From Gammaproteobacteria bacterium (GTDB lineage: Bacteria; Pseudomonadota; Gammaproteobacteria; Steroidobacterales; Foliamicaceae), in the NCBI GenBank assembly GCA_009844425.1, contig VYBN01000037.1, positions 1 to 64,000 of the forward strand: a stretch of 64,000 nt of DNA, read 5' to 3'. A program made the position numbers and the translations under genes. Shown here one piece after another: positions 1 to 7,708 of this stretch. The notes under the pieces are model-generated. The model was given only the letters and a program-made list of their open reading frames with translations, had not been told where the DNA came from and made no database searches. Positions within the stretch are counted from its first letter, which is position 1. Every line of letters starts with the position of its first letter.

Positions 1-11
1 AGAGGGGTATA

Positions 12-93
12 TTCACACAGCGGCGCCCTGTTCCCGGGATTGGGGGGAGGTCTCTTGGAGGGGAGAACCGGGAACAGGGCGCCGCTGTGTGAA
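12..93. repeat. Perfect 26-bp inverted repeat with 30-nt G-rich loop
   Basis: The arms 12-37 and 68-93 are perfectly complementary over 26 bp (core GGCGCCCTGTTCCCGG), with a purine-rich loop between them. The structure lies directly after the stop codon of the small minus-strand gene at 101-217 and could end its transcript. It resembles the family-1 inverted repeats elsewhere in the window in arm length, but its loop does not carry their conserved CATCCATGG-type sequence. Confidence 0.85.
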
Positions 94-100
94 AGGTGGT

Positions 101-217
101 CTAGCTGCCCAGGATGGACGAGAAAGCGGCCAAGGGGGCGACAAGGGCGACCGCAAACAATACGGCCTCACCGATGACGCCCAGGCTGCCGGCGCCAGTT
201 CTTGAAATCAATGTCAT
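101..217 (-). CDS. Small hydrophobic peptide (38 aa), unknown function
   Basis: This short frame encodes 38 residues: a polar start (MTLISRTGAG) followed by a hydrophobic segment from about residue 12 to 35, consistent with one membrane span or an exported peptide. An AAGGAG ribosome site lies about 8 nt before the ATG, and the stop is followed by a strong inverted repeat. It diverges from the response-regulator gene and shares its promoter region, which holds three GTAAC boxes, so it may belong to that regulon. No family is recognised. It could be a chance frame, but the ribosome site and 3' hairpin argue for a real gene. Confidence 0.5.
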   Translation of the reverse strand: MTLISRTGAGSLGVIGEAVLFAVALVAPLAAFSSILGS

Positions 218-293
218 ATCTCTTGCTCCTTTGCATCTCTTCTTGATGCACTGCACAAGATACGGGCGAACCGGCTTTTTTCTTCTCGCCACG

Positions 294-318
294 GTAACGA
301 TTCGTAACATTTTGTAAC
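294..318. promoter_or_regulatory. Candidate OmpR-family operator: three GTAAC boxes
   Basis: GTAAC occurs at 294-298, 304-308 and 314-318, exactly 10 bp apart and so on one face of the helix. OmpR/PhoB-family regulators bind direct repeats at about one-turn spacing. The site lies 54 bp before an OmpR-type regulator gene and 77 bp before the divergent small gene, so autoregulation is the simplest reading. Confidence 0.6.
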
Positions 319-371
319 GTGGATTGAATTTCCCTCGAAATCGCCGAATCCACCCATAAAATCTGCACGCA

Positions 372-1067
372 ATGCCCTCCCGCATCTTCCTGATCGACGA
401 CGACGCAAAGCTCGCCATGCTTCTGCGGGCCTATTTCAGCCGTTTCGATCTCGAGCTCGAGTCCGCGCTGGAAGGCGATACCGGGCTCAGGAAGATGGCT
501 GCCTTCGAACCGGACCTCGTGATTCTCGACGTGATGCTGCCGGGGCGCGACGGCTTCGAGTTGTGCCGCGAGATCCGCAAGACCAGCAGCGTGCCGATCA
601 TCATGCTCACCGCGCGCGGCGACGTGACCGACCGTGTGGTGGGTCTGGAGGTGGGGGCCGACGATTACGTGCCCAAGCCTTTCGAGCCGCGCGAACTGGT
701 CGCCCGGATCCAGACCATTCTGCGGCGCGTGCAGCGTTCGTCAACGGCGTCGGGCGTGGCGGAACACGGTCCGCTGCGGCTTGACTTCGATCGCCGCGAA
801 GCGCACCTGAACGGCGGCCCGCTCGATCTCACCGCGATGGAGTTCAAGCTCCTGCAACTGCTCGCCGGCGAGCCGGGGCGCGTCTATACGCGAGACGAGA
901 TACTCTCGGAGCTGCGCGGCATCGAGCCGAACATATTTTCGCGTTCGGTGGACATCAATATCAGCCGGCTGCGTCAGAAGCTGGACGACGATCCATCCAA
1001 TCCGCGCTTCATCCGGACGATACGCGGCGCCGGCTACGTTTTCCTGAAAGGACAGGCAGAAGCATGA
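372..1067 (+). CDS. OmpR/PhoB-family response regulator
   Basis: This 231-aa DNA-binding regulator has an N-terminal receiver domain (about 4-115) with the acidic pocket near D10/D11, the phospho-acceptor D53 in ILDVMLPG and the conserved Lys in VPKPF. A winged-helix domain (about 135-227) ends in the typical IRTIRGAGYVF motif. Its stop overlaps the start of the histidine kinase by ATGA, so the two are co-translated. The relation to CpxR/ColR-like systems is only general; the signal sensed is unknown. The GTAAC boxes upstream suggest autoregulation. Confidence 0.95.
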   Translation: MPSRIFLIDDDAKLAMLLRAYFSRFDLELESALEGDTGLRKMAAFEPDLVILDVMLPGRDGFELCREIRKTSSVPIIMLTARGDVTDRVVGLEVGADDYVPKPFEPRELVARIQTILRRVQRSSTASGVAEHGPLRLDFDRREAHLNGGPLDLTAMEFKLLQLLAGEPGRVYTRDEILSELRGIEPNIFSRSVDINISRLRQKLDDDPSNPRFIRTIRGAGYVFLKGQAEA

Positions 1068-2176
1068 GCAGTCGTGATCATTGGAGCGAGGCCATGTCCC
1101 TCGCGGCATCCCGCCCTCGAATCATGAATAACCGATTCGTCCGCGCCCTCAAATGGCTGGCGCGCAAGCCGGTGAACGCCTGGCGCTCGCTTCCCGTTCG
1201 CCTGATCCTGATCTTCTTCGCGAGCTTTATCGTCATTTCGGCGGCCACGGCGGCCCTCTTCTGGATTTTCCCGGTCCAGGGGAGTCCGAGGAACATGAAT
1301 GTTGTGCGTGTCGTTGGTTACCCCACGATAGCGGTGGTTTTCGCCGGCTGCTACCTGGCGGTGCGGCGGCTGTTCTATCCGCTGGAGGACATCCGCATCG
1401 GGACCCGCCGCATCGGCGAGGGGCAGCTCGACTACCGGATCCCGATCCGCCGCCAGGACGAGTTCGGAAGGCTGTCGCAACGCATCAACCACATGGCGGA
1501 CCAGGTGAAGCGGATGCTGGAAGGCCAGCGCCAGTTGCTGCTGTCGCTGAGCCACGAGTTGCGCACGCCGCTGACCCGCGCCCGGCTTGCGCTGGAGTTC
1601 ATTCACGACAAGGAAGTGCGCTCGCACCTGGAATACGACCTTGCCAGCATGGAACGCATGATCACGGAATTGCTGGAAGGCGAGCGTCTGAATACCCAGG
1701 GCAGGCAGATGTCGCGCTCAAGGGTCAATCTGAACAAACTGATGACAGAAGTGCTGCGCGGCGATTTTCCCAACGATCGTCACCGGATATCCCTGAGCGT
1801 TCCGCCGGCCCCCGCGCATCTGAGCGTAAATGCCTTTCGGCTGCGGATGCTGGTGCGCAACCTGGTGGAGAACGCGTTGCGCTACAACCCCCAGGACGGC
1901 AAGCCGGTTGAGGTCAGCCTGCGCGTGGAGGACAAAACAGCGGCAATCCGGGTGCAGGACCACGGCCCCGGCATCGAGCCGGAGCACCTGGAACAGGTTA
2001 CAAGCGCGTTCTACCGGGCGGACCCGTCCCGCGGCGCAGGCACGGGACGCCATGGTCTCGGCCTTTACCTGTGCCGCGTGATCGCCGAGGCGCACGGCGG
2101 AGCGGTGGAAGTGGCCAGCCCTCCCGGAAGCGGCGCCTGCATTACCGCCCGCATTCCCGGCGAACCCCGGGGCTGA
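1064..2176 (+). CDS. Sensor histidine kinase (HAMP, HisKA, HATPase)
   Basis: This is the membrane kinase partner of the upstream regulator (370 aa). Hydrophobic segments lie at about 45-68 and 86-103 with only a very short periplasmic stretch between them. A HAMP linker follows (about 100-152), then the H-box SLSHELRTPL with the phosphorylated H164, and an ATPase domain with the N-box (NLVENALRY) and G-boxes (DHGPGI, HGLGLYL). The small extracytoplasmic part suggests sensing within or near the membrane, as in CpxA/ColS-like kinases with reduced sensors. No target beyond the adjacent regulator can be assigned, although the next gene is a TonB receptor. Confidence 0.93.
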   Translation: MSSRDHWSEAMSLAASRPRIMNNRFVRALKWLARKPVNAWRSLPVRLILIFFASFIVISAATAALFWIFPVQGSPRNMNVVRVVGYPTIAVVFAGCYLAVRRLFYPLEDIRIGTRRIGEGQLDYRIPIRRQDEFGRLSQRINHMADQVKRMLEGQRQLLLSLSHELRTPLTRARLALEFIHDKEVRSHLEYDLASMERMITELLEGERLNTQGRQMSRSRVNLNKLMTEVLRGDFPNDRHRISLSVPPAPAHLSVNAFRLRMLVRNLVENALRYNPQDGKPVEVSLRVEDKTAAIRVQDHGPGIEPEHLEQVTSAFYRADPSRGAGTGRHGLGLYLCRVIAEAHGGAVEVASPPGSGACITARIPGEPRG

Positions 2177-2231
2177 CCCTGGGAGAGAGGGCATCCCGCC
2201 CTCCGGGAAGACGGGACATTTTCCCTGCCTG
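2177..2231. repeat. Degenerate family-2 palindromic element
   Basis: The stretch after the kinase stop contains CTGGGAGAGAGGGCATCCCG and CGGGAAGACGGGAC, an eroded version of the element seen well preserved at 29842, 53964 and 55340. Stem pairing is partly lost. Confidence 0.55.
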
Positions 2232-2237
2232 GAAGCG

Positions 2238-2300
2238 TATTCCGGTTTTGCATAGCGGTATTCCGGTTGTGCATAGCGGTATGCCGGTTTTGCATCGCCG
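2238..2300. promoter_or_regulatory. Three 21-bp tandem repeats upstream of TonB receptor
   Basis: Units 2238-2258, 2259-2279 and 2280-2300 share the pattern TAT(T/G)CCGGTT(T/G)TGCATAGCGG (the last unit diverges at its end). The 21-bp period equals two helical turns, so identical protein sites would face the same side of the DNA. They end just upstream of a plausible -35/-10 pair and of the receptor gene, which suggests a multi-site operator. The cognate regulator is unknown. Confidence 0.6.
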
Positions 2301-2316
2301 CCCAATTGTGCATAAT
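2288..2316 (+). promoter_or_regulatory. Candidate sigma-70-like promoter
   Basis: TTTTGC (2288-2293) and CATAAT (2311-2316) are separated by 17 bp and lie 41 bp before the receptor ATG. The -10 region sits inside a short inverted repeat, CCAATT-N6-AATTGG (2302-2319). The -35 overlaps the third 21-bp repeat, so proteins bound there could block or activate this promoter. Confidence 0.45.
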
Positions 2317-2357
2317 TGGACAATTGTTGGCTGCTTGACCGACAAGGAGGACATCCA

Positions 2358-4871
2358 ATGAGATTCAGACTTGCCGTTATTTCCATTCTCTGTGCCGGCG
2401 TGATCGTGGCTCCGCGTCCTGTGATTGCGCAGGAGGGAGCGCTGGAAGAGATCATCGTTACCGCCCGCAAGCGCGAGGAATCCGTTCAGGACATTCCGAT
2501 CGCGGTGAGCGCCTTCAGCGCCAGCGACATCCGCGAACTGGGCATCAGATCCGTTGACGATATTGCGCTCTACACCCCGGGCTTCTCGTTCCAGTCCGGC
2601 TTCGGGCGCAGCTCCTCTCAGGACCGGCCGGCAATGCGCGGACAAACCACGATCATCAATGGCATTGCCAACGTGAAGGCGGTATCGACCTTTGTGGACG
2701 GCATCTACATGGGCGGCAAGGTTTCGTCCGTCGATATGGCTAACATTGAGCGCGTCGAAATAATCAAGGGCCCGCAATCCGCGCAATACGGGCGGGGCAC
2801 CTATGCCGGCGCCATCAACTATGTCACCCGGCGGCCTTCGGAAGAACTGGAAGGCGAAATCACGGTGGGCGGCGCCGAGCACGATTCGTATGAGGTGCAG
2901 GGCTGGATCAGCGGCCCTCTGGTTGAAGATACGGCCTGGTTCCGGCTTGCGGCGGGCTACGACCAGTACGGCGGCGAACACGTGAATACGCTCACCGGGG
3001 ATGAGGTCAACGAGCAAAAGACCACCAACATTTCCGGCAAACTGTTCTTCACGCCCAACGAGCGGTTCGAGGCCACGTTGGCGCTGTCCTACCAGAAGGT
3101 GGACGACAGCCACCCGGCCCTTGCCCTGCAAGCCCGCGAGCACAATAACTGCTGCTTTCGCGGCGAGCCTTCCGGAAGCCCGAACATTACCGGCGTGACC
3201 GGCCCGAGGGCTCGCGAGTACTACATTGGCGAGGCCCAGCGCAATCTGCCGGTGGCCCTGTATACCGCGGAGCTTGATTCCGACACCGGTGCGGGCAACC
3301 GCCTGGATCGGATTACTGCATCGCTGACCATGCACTACGACCTGGCCAACGACTGGCGCGTATCCAGCCTTACCGGACTTATCGACGACGAGTCCGAAAC
3401 GGGCCTTGACGGCACCTACGGCGGCTACGATTTCGGGGTTGCCTGGGTCAACGGGCTGCCGCCTCCTTGGCGCAGCGAAACTTTTGTTGCGCCGTTTCCG
3501 GGTGGCCCGCTGGTCATTCCCGGGGGGCGTTTCTTTTGCGTAAATCTCGGTTTCTGCGGCCAATTCAATCGCATACTTGGCGCCGACCAGTCCGACTTCT
3601 CCCAGGAGCTCCGGCTTTCGTCTCCGTCCGACCGCGCATTCCGTGCCACCGTCGGCCTGTACTATTACCGGGGCGAGCAACACGAAACCCGCGACGACAA
3701 GGTGATGACTGACGCGGCCGCGGCGCTGAGCGACCGGTACGGCTGGGGCCTGGTGGCCAGGGCAGTGTCGCCCAACTCCACCATCGACTACGACGACGTC
3801 ACCAACACGGCCGTTTTCGGCGCCCTCGAATGGGACTTGAACGACAAGTGGACCGCCACGGCGGAGGCGCGAGCCGCGACCGATGAAATATCGCTTGCCG
3901 TTTATGAACCCGGCGGGACCCCGCTTCGCGGCCAGTACGAAGCCGAGTTTGATTCCATCAATCCAAGATTCACGCTCAGCTACAAGGCGAATGAGAACGC
4001 GAATCTGTATCTGAATATCGCCAAGGGTTCCAAGCCCGGCGACTTCAACACACAGGTTCCGATCGGCGCGGACGGCAATCCCGATGAATCCTTCCGCGCC
4101 GTGGAAGAAGAGGTTGCCTGGAACTACGAAGCGGGCTACAAGGCGCTGCTGATGGACGGCAGGACGGCGCTCAATGTGGCCGCCTATCTGACTGAAGTGA
4201 CCGACCAGCAGTTCACGACCGTGATCGAGACGCCCACCGGGGGCAGCGCGTCGCTGCTCGACAATGTGGGCGAGACCCGCGTTGCCGGCCTGGAGGTCGA
4301 TCTTCAGATGGCGCTGTCCGACCAGTTGGTTGTGAATATCGGCTATGCCTGGACCAACGCGGAAATTCAGGAATACGTCAATATCGATCAGGCGGACCTT
4401 AACGGCGCCAACGGCTCACGCAGCGACCTGGCCCGCCTTGGCTCGGTGGCCGGCAAAAGAGTGCCGCGGATACCCGAGCACATGGCCTCTTTGGTGGCGC
4501 GCTATGGCGGCGACGCCATGGCGAATGGCTTTGCTTGGTTCTTCACCGGAGACGTTGTTTACGAAGGCTCGCGCTTTTCGCAAATCCACAACCTGATCGA
4601 AACCGGTGCGCTCACCCGGGTGGGCCTGCGGATAGGTATTCGTCGCGACAACCTGGAAATCGCCCTGTGGGGCAAGAACCTGTTCGATGACGACACTCCG
4701 CTCGACATCCTGCGCTACATCGACCGGCGCTCCGGCGGTTTGCCCAACAACGCACGCATCCCCGGCCATGTGTCCGGCGAACTGAGCAATCCTTCCAGCA
4801 CGCCGCGCGGCTTCGCCATCACGCTGCCCCGCGGGCGCCAGGTAGGCGTAACCCTCAACTACAGCTTCTGA
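2358..4871 (+). CDS. TonB-dependent outer-membrane receptor
   Basis: This 837-aa receptor imports a scarce ligand across the outer membrane using TonB energy. I chose the ATG at 2358 because AAGGAGG lies just before it and it opens a signal peptide (MRFRLAVISILCAG..., cleavage near AQEG); a longer in-frame start at 2316 would spoil the signal. A TonB-box-like stretch (EEIIVTARKREES) leads into the plug domain, with the VERVEIIKGPQSAQYG motif. A large beta-barrel follows and ends in aromatic F (LNYSF). Plugs of this type are abundant in marine proteobacteria, and the ligand cannot be read from sequence. A strong hairpin follows the stop. Confidence 0.95.
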   Translation: MRFRLAVISILCAGVIVAPRPVIAQEGALEEIIVTARKREESVQDIPIAVSAFSASDIRELGIRSVDDIALYTPGFSFQSGFGRSSSQDRPAMRGQTTIINGIANVKAVSTFVDGIYMGGKVSSVDMANIERVEIIKGPQSAQYGRGTYAGAINYVTRRPSEELEGEITVGGAEHDSYEVQGWISGPLVEDTAWFRLAAGYDQYGGEHVNTLTGDEVNEQKTTNISGKLFFTPNERFEATLALSYQKVDDSHPALALQAREHNNCCFRGEPSGSPNITGVTGPRAREYYIGEAQRNLPVALYTAELDSDTGAGNRLDRITASLTMHYDLANDWRVSSLTGLIDDESETGLDGTYGGYDFGVAWVNGLPPPWRSETFVAPFPGGPLVIPGGRFFCVNLGFCGQFNRILGADQSDFSQELRLSSPSDRAFRATVGLYYYRGEQHETRDDKVMTDAAAALSDRYGWGLVARAVSPNSTIDYDDVTNTAVFGALEWDLNDKWTATAEARAATDEISLAVYEPGGTPLRGQYEAEFDSINPRFTLSYKANENANLYLNIAKGSKPGDFNTQVPIGADGNPDESFRAVEEEVAWNYEAGYKALLMDGRTALNVAAYLTEVTDQQFTTVIETPTGGSASLLDNVGETRVAGLEVDLQMALSDQLVVNIGYAWTNAEIQEYVNIDQADLNGANGSRSDLARLGSVAGKRVPRIPEHMASLVARYGGDAMANGFAWFFTGDVVYEGSRFSQIHNLIETGALTRVGLRIGIRRDNLEIALWGKNLFDDDTPLDILRYIDRRSGGLPNNARIPGHVSGELSNPSSTPRGFAITLPRGRQVGVTLNYSF

Positions 4872-4880
4872 CCGACCGCA

Positions 4881-4916
4881 TTCCCGAGGGAGGGCGTTCG
4901 CGCCCTCCCTCGGGAA
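4881..4916. terminator. Perfect 16-bp hairpin with TTCG loop
   Basis: The arms 4881-4896 and 4901-4916 (TTCCCGAGGGAGGGCG and its complement) enclose a TTCG tetraloop, 9 bp after the receptor stop codon. There is no clear T-run, so it may act as an mRNA 3'-end stabiliser as much as an intrinsic terminator. Its sequence resembles one half of the family-2 elements. Confidence 0.75.
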
Positions 4917-5104
4917 TTAACCAAGTGCCACCCGGTCCGCTGGCGGCCTTGCTGAATCGTCGCATCATTCCCGCCTGGATCCGGACTGACCAGCGGCCTG
5001 CGCTCTGGCGAATTGGATCCACGCCAAGTGTTCCGGGATTGAAATTCACGAACCATTTGGGAATATAATCCGATTTAGACAAGCTGATTCGGAGAGTATT
5101 CCAA

Positions 5105-6262
5105 ATGAGCCTGTACTCGCGCGAGCTTGGGCTTGACCTTCCCGCCGGGCAATCCGCGTTCCTGTGGGGCCCGCGCAAGGTCGGAAAATCCACGCTTCTA
5201 TCGCAACGATTTCCGAACTCGGCCCGATTCGATCTGCTGGATACCCGCACCCTCGTGCGGTTCATTCGTGAACCCTGGCTCTTTGCCGAGCAGGTGCTTG
5301 CTCTCCCGGATGAGCAGCGCCAGCGTCCAATCGTTGTTGATGAGGTGCAGAAGGCGCCGGCGATTCTGGATGAGATTCATCGCCTCATCGAAACCGGGGG
5401 GCTTGCCTTCATTTTGTGCGGTTCCAGCGCCCGCAAGCTCAAGCGCGGAGGCGGCAACCTGCTAGGCGGCCGCGCGTGGCGCTTCAATTTGCATCCGCTT
5501 ACCTGGCAGGAATTGCCGGACTTTGATCTTTTGCGTGCTCTTGATCGCGGGCTGGTGCCCGCCCATTACGACAGCGCGCAACATCGCCGGGCGTTGAACG
5601 GCTATGTTTACGACTACCTCAAGGAGGAAGTATTCGACGAGGGCCTCACGCGCAATGCCGCAGCGTTCTCGCGCTTTTTTGACGCGCTGGGTTTCAGTCA
5701 CGGCGAAATCCTGAACTTTTCGAGTCTCGCCAGGGATTGCGGCGTGGAATCCAAGACGGTGCGGCAGTATTTCCGGATACTTGAGGACACCCTCCTCGGC
5801 TGCATGGTTGAGCCATTCGCCCGGCGCCGTTCGCGAGCCATCCTCACGCGCGCGCCGAAGTTCTACCTGTTCGACGTGGGCGTGGCTGGGAACCTGATTG
5901 GCCGGCGTATTGAACGGCAGCGGGGTGCGGATTTCGGCCGCGCCCTGGAGCATTTCATCCTGATGGAATTGCTGGCTTTTCGCAGCTACCAGGAAGCGGA
6001 TTTCCCGATCCGTTACTGGCGAACCAAGTCCGGTCTTGAGGTCGACTTTGTTCTCGGCGCTGCGGGCCAGGTCGCCATAGAGGTCAAGGGCTCTCGCGTC
6101 CGGCGGGAAGATATAAAGGGCATGCACGCCTATGTGGAGGAACACAAGCCGTCCGCCGCCTTGGCGGTTTGCGGCGAGCCGGCGGCCCGCCGGGCAGGAT
6201 CAGTGGAAGTGCTGCCGTGGGAAGCGTTTCTTGAGCGGCTTTGGTCCGGCAAACTGATGTGA
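5105..6262 (+). CDS. AAA-like ATPase with DUF4143 C-terminal domain
   Basis: This 385-aa protein has a P-loop at residues 21-30 (WGPRKVGKST) and a Walker B strand ending in PIVVDEVQK. The C-terminal part is typical of DUF4143 and carries a nuclease-like fold signature (EVDFVLG...VAIEVKGS). Members of this family are widespread single-gene modules with no settled function. They are often found beside mobile or toxin-antitoxin loci. The gene stands alone, with 233 bp before it and no operon partner. AT-richer upstream sequence (TATAATCCGA around 5063) may supply the promoter. Confidence 0.85.
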   Translation: MSLYSRELGLDLPAGQSAFLWGPRKVGKSTLLSQRFPNSARFDLLDTRTLVRFIREPWLFAEQVLALPDEQRQRPIVVDEVQKAPAILDEIHRLIETGGLAFILCGSSARKLKRGGGNLLGGRAWRFNLHPLTWQELPDFDLLRALDRGLVPAHYDSAQHRRALNGYVYDYLKEEVFDEGLTRNAAAFSRFFDALGFSHGEILNFSSLARDCGVESKTVRQYFRILEDTLLGCMVEPFARRRSRAILTRAPKFYLFDVGVAGNLIGRRIERQRGADFGRALEHFILMELLAFRSYQEADFPIRYWRTKSGLEVDFVLGAAGQVAIEVKGSRVRREDIKGMHAYVEEHKPSAALAVCGEPAARRAGSVEVLPWEAFLERLWSGKLM

Positions 6263-6352
6263 ATCTTCTCCTGAACCCGCTGAAAACACCTTCCTGTAAG
6301 CCTGCGCGCAGAGCAGTAATGGCAGTCAGGAGAGGGCTGTAACCCGCGGGCC

Positions 6353-7384
6353 ATGCTGGCGAAATTGTCCACGTCGCTGAAAAGCGCCTACCGAGGCTGG
6401 TCCGTGGCCAATCGCGTCGAGTCGTTTGAAGGCTGGCTCGACAGGCGGGAAGAAGGGGGCTCCGACGAGCGCAAATATGACCACGCCGAGACGGTCAACG
6501 ACTACTACTCGCTGTGCAGCGAGTTCATGCAGTTCGGGTGGAACGAATCGCTGCACTTCGCCCCCTTGAGGCCGGGCGAAAGCCTTGACGATTCGATCCT
6601 CCGGCATCAGCGGCTCATGATCGGCAAGCTCAGGCTGACGGAGGGAATGACGGTCATCGACGTGGGCTGCGGGGTCGGGGGGCCAATGCGCCGGGTAGCG
6701 CGTGAGTCAGGCGCCCGCGTCGTCTGCCTCAACAATAACGAACAGCAACTGGAAAAGGCGAAGCGGCGGAACGTCGAAGCGGGCCTGGATCACCTGGCGG
6801 ACTACGCCCACTGCAGCTTCATGGACATGAGCAGGTTCGAGCCTGATTCATTCGACGCGGGCTATGCGATCGAATCGACCTGCCATGCGCCGGACAAGAA
6901 GGGCGCCTTCGCCGAGATCTTCCGTGTCCTGAAGCCCGGAGCCTTCTTCTGGGGTCAGGAAATGTGCCTGACGAACGAGTTCGATCCGAACAGCGCCCGC
7001 CACCGGGCCATCGAGCGCGAACTCATGCACGGGATCGCATTGAACGGGATCGCAACCTTCGCCGAGGTCGATCGGGCGCTGGAGGCGGTGGGGTTCGAAG
7101 TGATCGAGGGAATCGACAGGGCCGTGCAGGAGGACCCGTACACACCCTGGTATCAGCCGATGGAGGGAGATACCGGCACATTCCGCAATCTCCTGCGCAG
7201 GACGCCTGCGGGCCGCAAGGCCATGATCGGCATGGTGAAGCTCACGGAGGCGATCGGGCTTTTCCCGAAGGGTTCGAACACCGTGATCCGGCTCATGGAT
7301 CGGACCGCGGAGGCTTATGTGGCCGGCGGCAAGACCGGGATATTCACTCCGCTTTACTGTTTTCTCGCACGCAAACCGGCGTAG
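6353..7384 (+). CDS. Sterol C-24 methyltransferase-like SAM methyltransferase
   Basis: This 343-aa enzyme has the overall layout of ERG6/SMT proteins: the substrate-binding segment YYSLCSEFMQFGWNESLHFA (51-70), the SAM motif VIDVGCGVGG (101-110), the second conserved block YAIESTCHAP, and an SMT-type C-terminal domain ending IFTPLYCFLARKP. In eukaryotes such enzymes add a methyl to C-24 of the sterol side chain. Homologues from uncultured bacteria have also been described. A close alternative is methylation of another isoprenoid such as a tocopherol or carotenoid. It lies next to a P450/RND operon, and two family-1 inverted repeats separate their convergent 3' ends. No clear ribosome site precedes the chosen ATG. 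Confidence 0.8.
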   Translation: MLAKLSTSLKSAYRGWSVANRVESFEGWLDRREEGGSDERKYDHAETVNDYYSLCSEFMQFGWNESLHFAPLRPGESLDDSILRHQRLMIGKLRLTEGMTVIDVGCGVGGPMRRVARESGARVVCLNNNEQQLEKAKRRNVEAGLDHLADYAHCSFMDMSRFEPDSFDAGYAIESTCHAPDKKGAFAEIFRVLKPGAFFWGQEMCLTNEFDPNSARHRAIERELMHGIALNGIATFAEVDRALEAVGFEVIEGIDRAVQEDPYTPWYQPMEGDTGTFRNLLRRTPAGRKAMIGMVKLTEAIGLFPKGSNTVIRLMDRTAEAYVAGGKTGIFTPLYCFLARKPA

Positions 7385-7398
7385 GCCGCATGATTCCG

Positions 7399-7538
7399 CC
7401 CGTTTGTGCGCCTTCCTCTCGCGGGGGCGCTTCGATCTCGCCCGTTTGTGCGCCTCCCTCTCGTTGGAGTCGCCATCCATGGCTCGGAATCGCTATCCTG
7501 CTTTTACGCTCCCACGAGAGGGAGGCGCACAAACGGGC
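7399..7538. repeat. Family-1 inverted repeat with an extra left arm
   Basis: Arms 7440-7469 and 7509-7538 pair over 30 bp with one mismatch. The 39-nt loop contains GCCATCCATGGCTCGGAATC. A second, slightly different copy of the left arm (GCCCGTTTGTGCGCCTTCC...) sits upstream at 7399-7423, so this site has two left arms and one right arm. It lies just after the methyltransferase stop, in a 323-bp gap between convergent genes that holds only this repeat and the next. Confidence 0.9.
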
Positions 7539-7577
7539 TACCGTCGGCGAGCAACCTGAAAGGAAGGCACTTGGTAA

Positions 7578-7685
7578 GCCGTCACCTCACCCCCTGCTCC
7601 CGGGAGTTTGTGAGCCATGGATGGCGGAACAAAGCTCCATGGATGGATTCATGCGTCTCCCGGGAGCAGGGGGTGAGGTGACGGC
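7578..7685. repeat. Family-1 inverted repeat, perfect 29-bp arms
   Basis: Arms 7578-7606 and 7657-7685 are perfectly complementary. The 50-nt loop, read on the minus strand, starts ACGCATGAATCCATCCATGG and is homologous to the loops at 30936, 37107 and 60306. It lies 23 bp past the 3' end of the adaptor gene of the RND operon. Confidence 0.93.
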
Positions 7686-7708
7686 GAATCGAAGCGCCGG
7701 CGGGAGGC

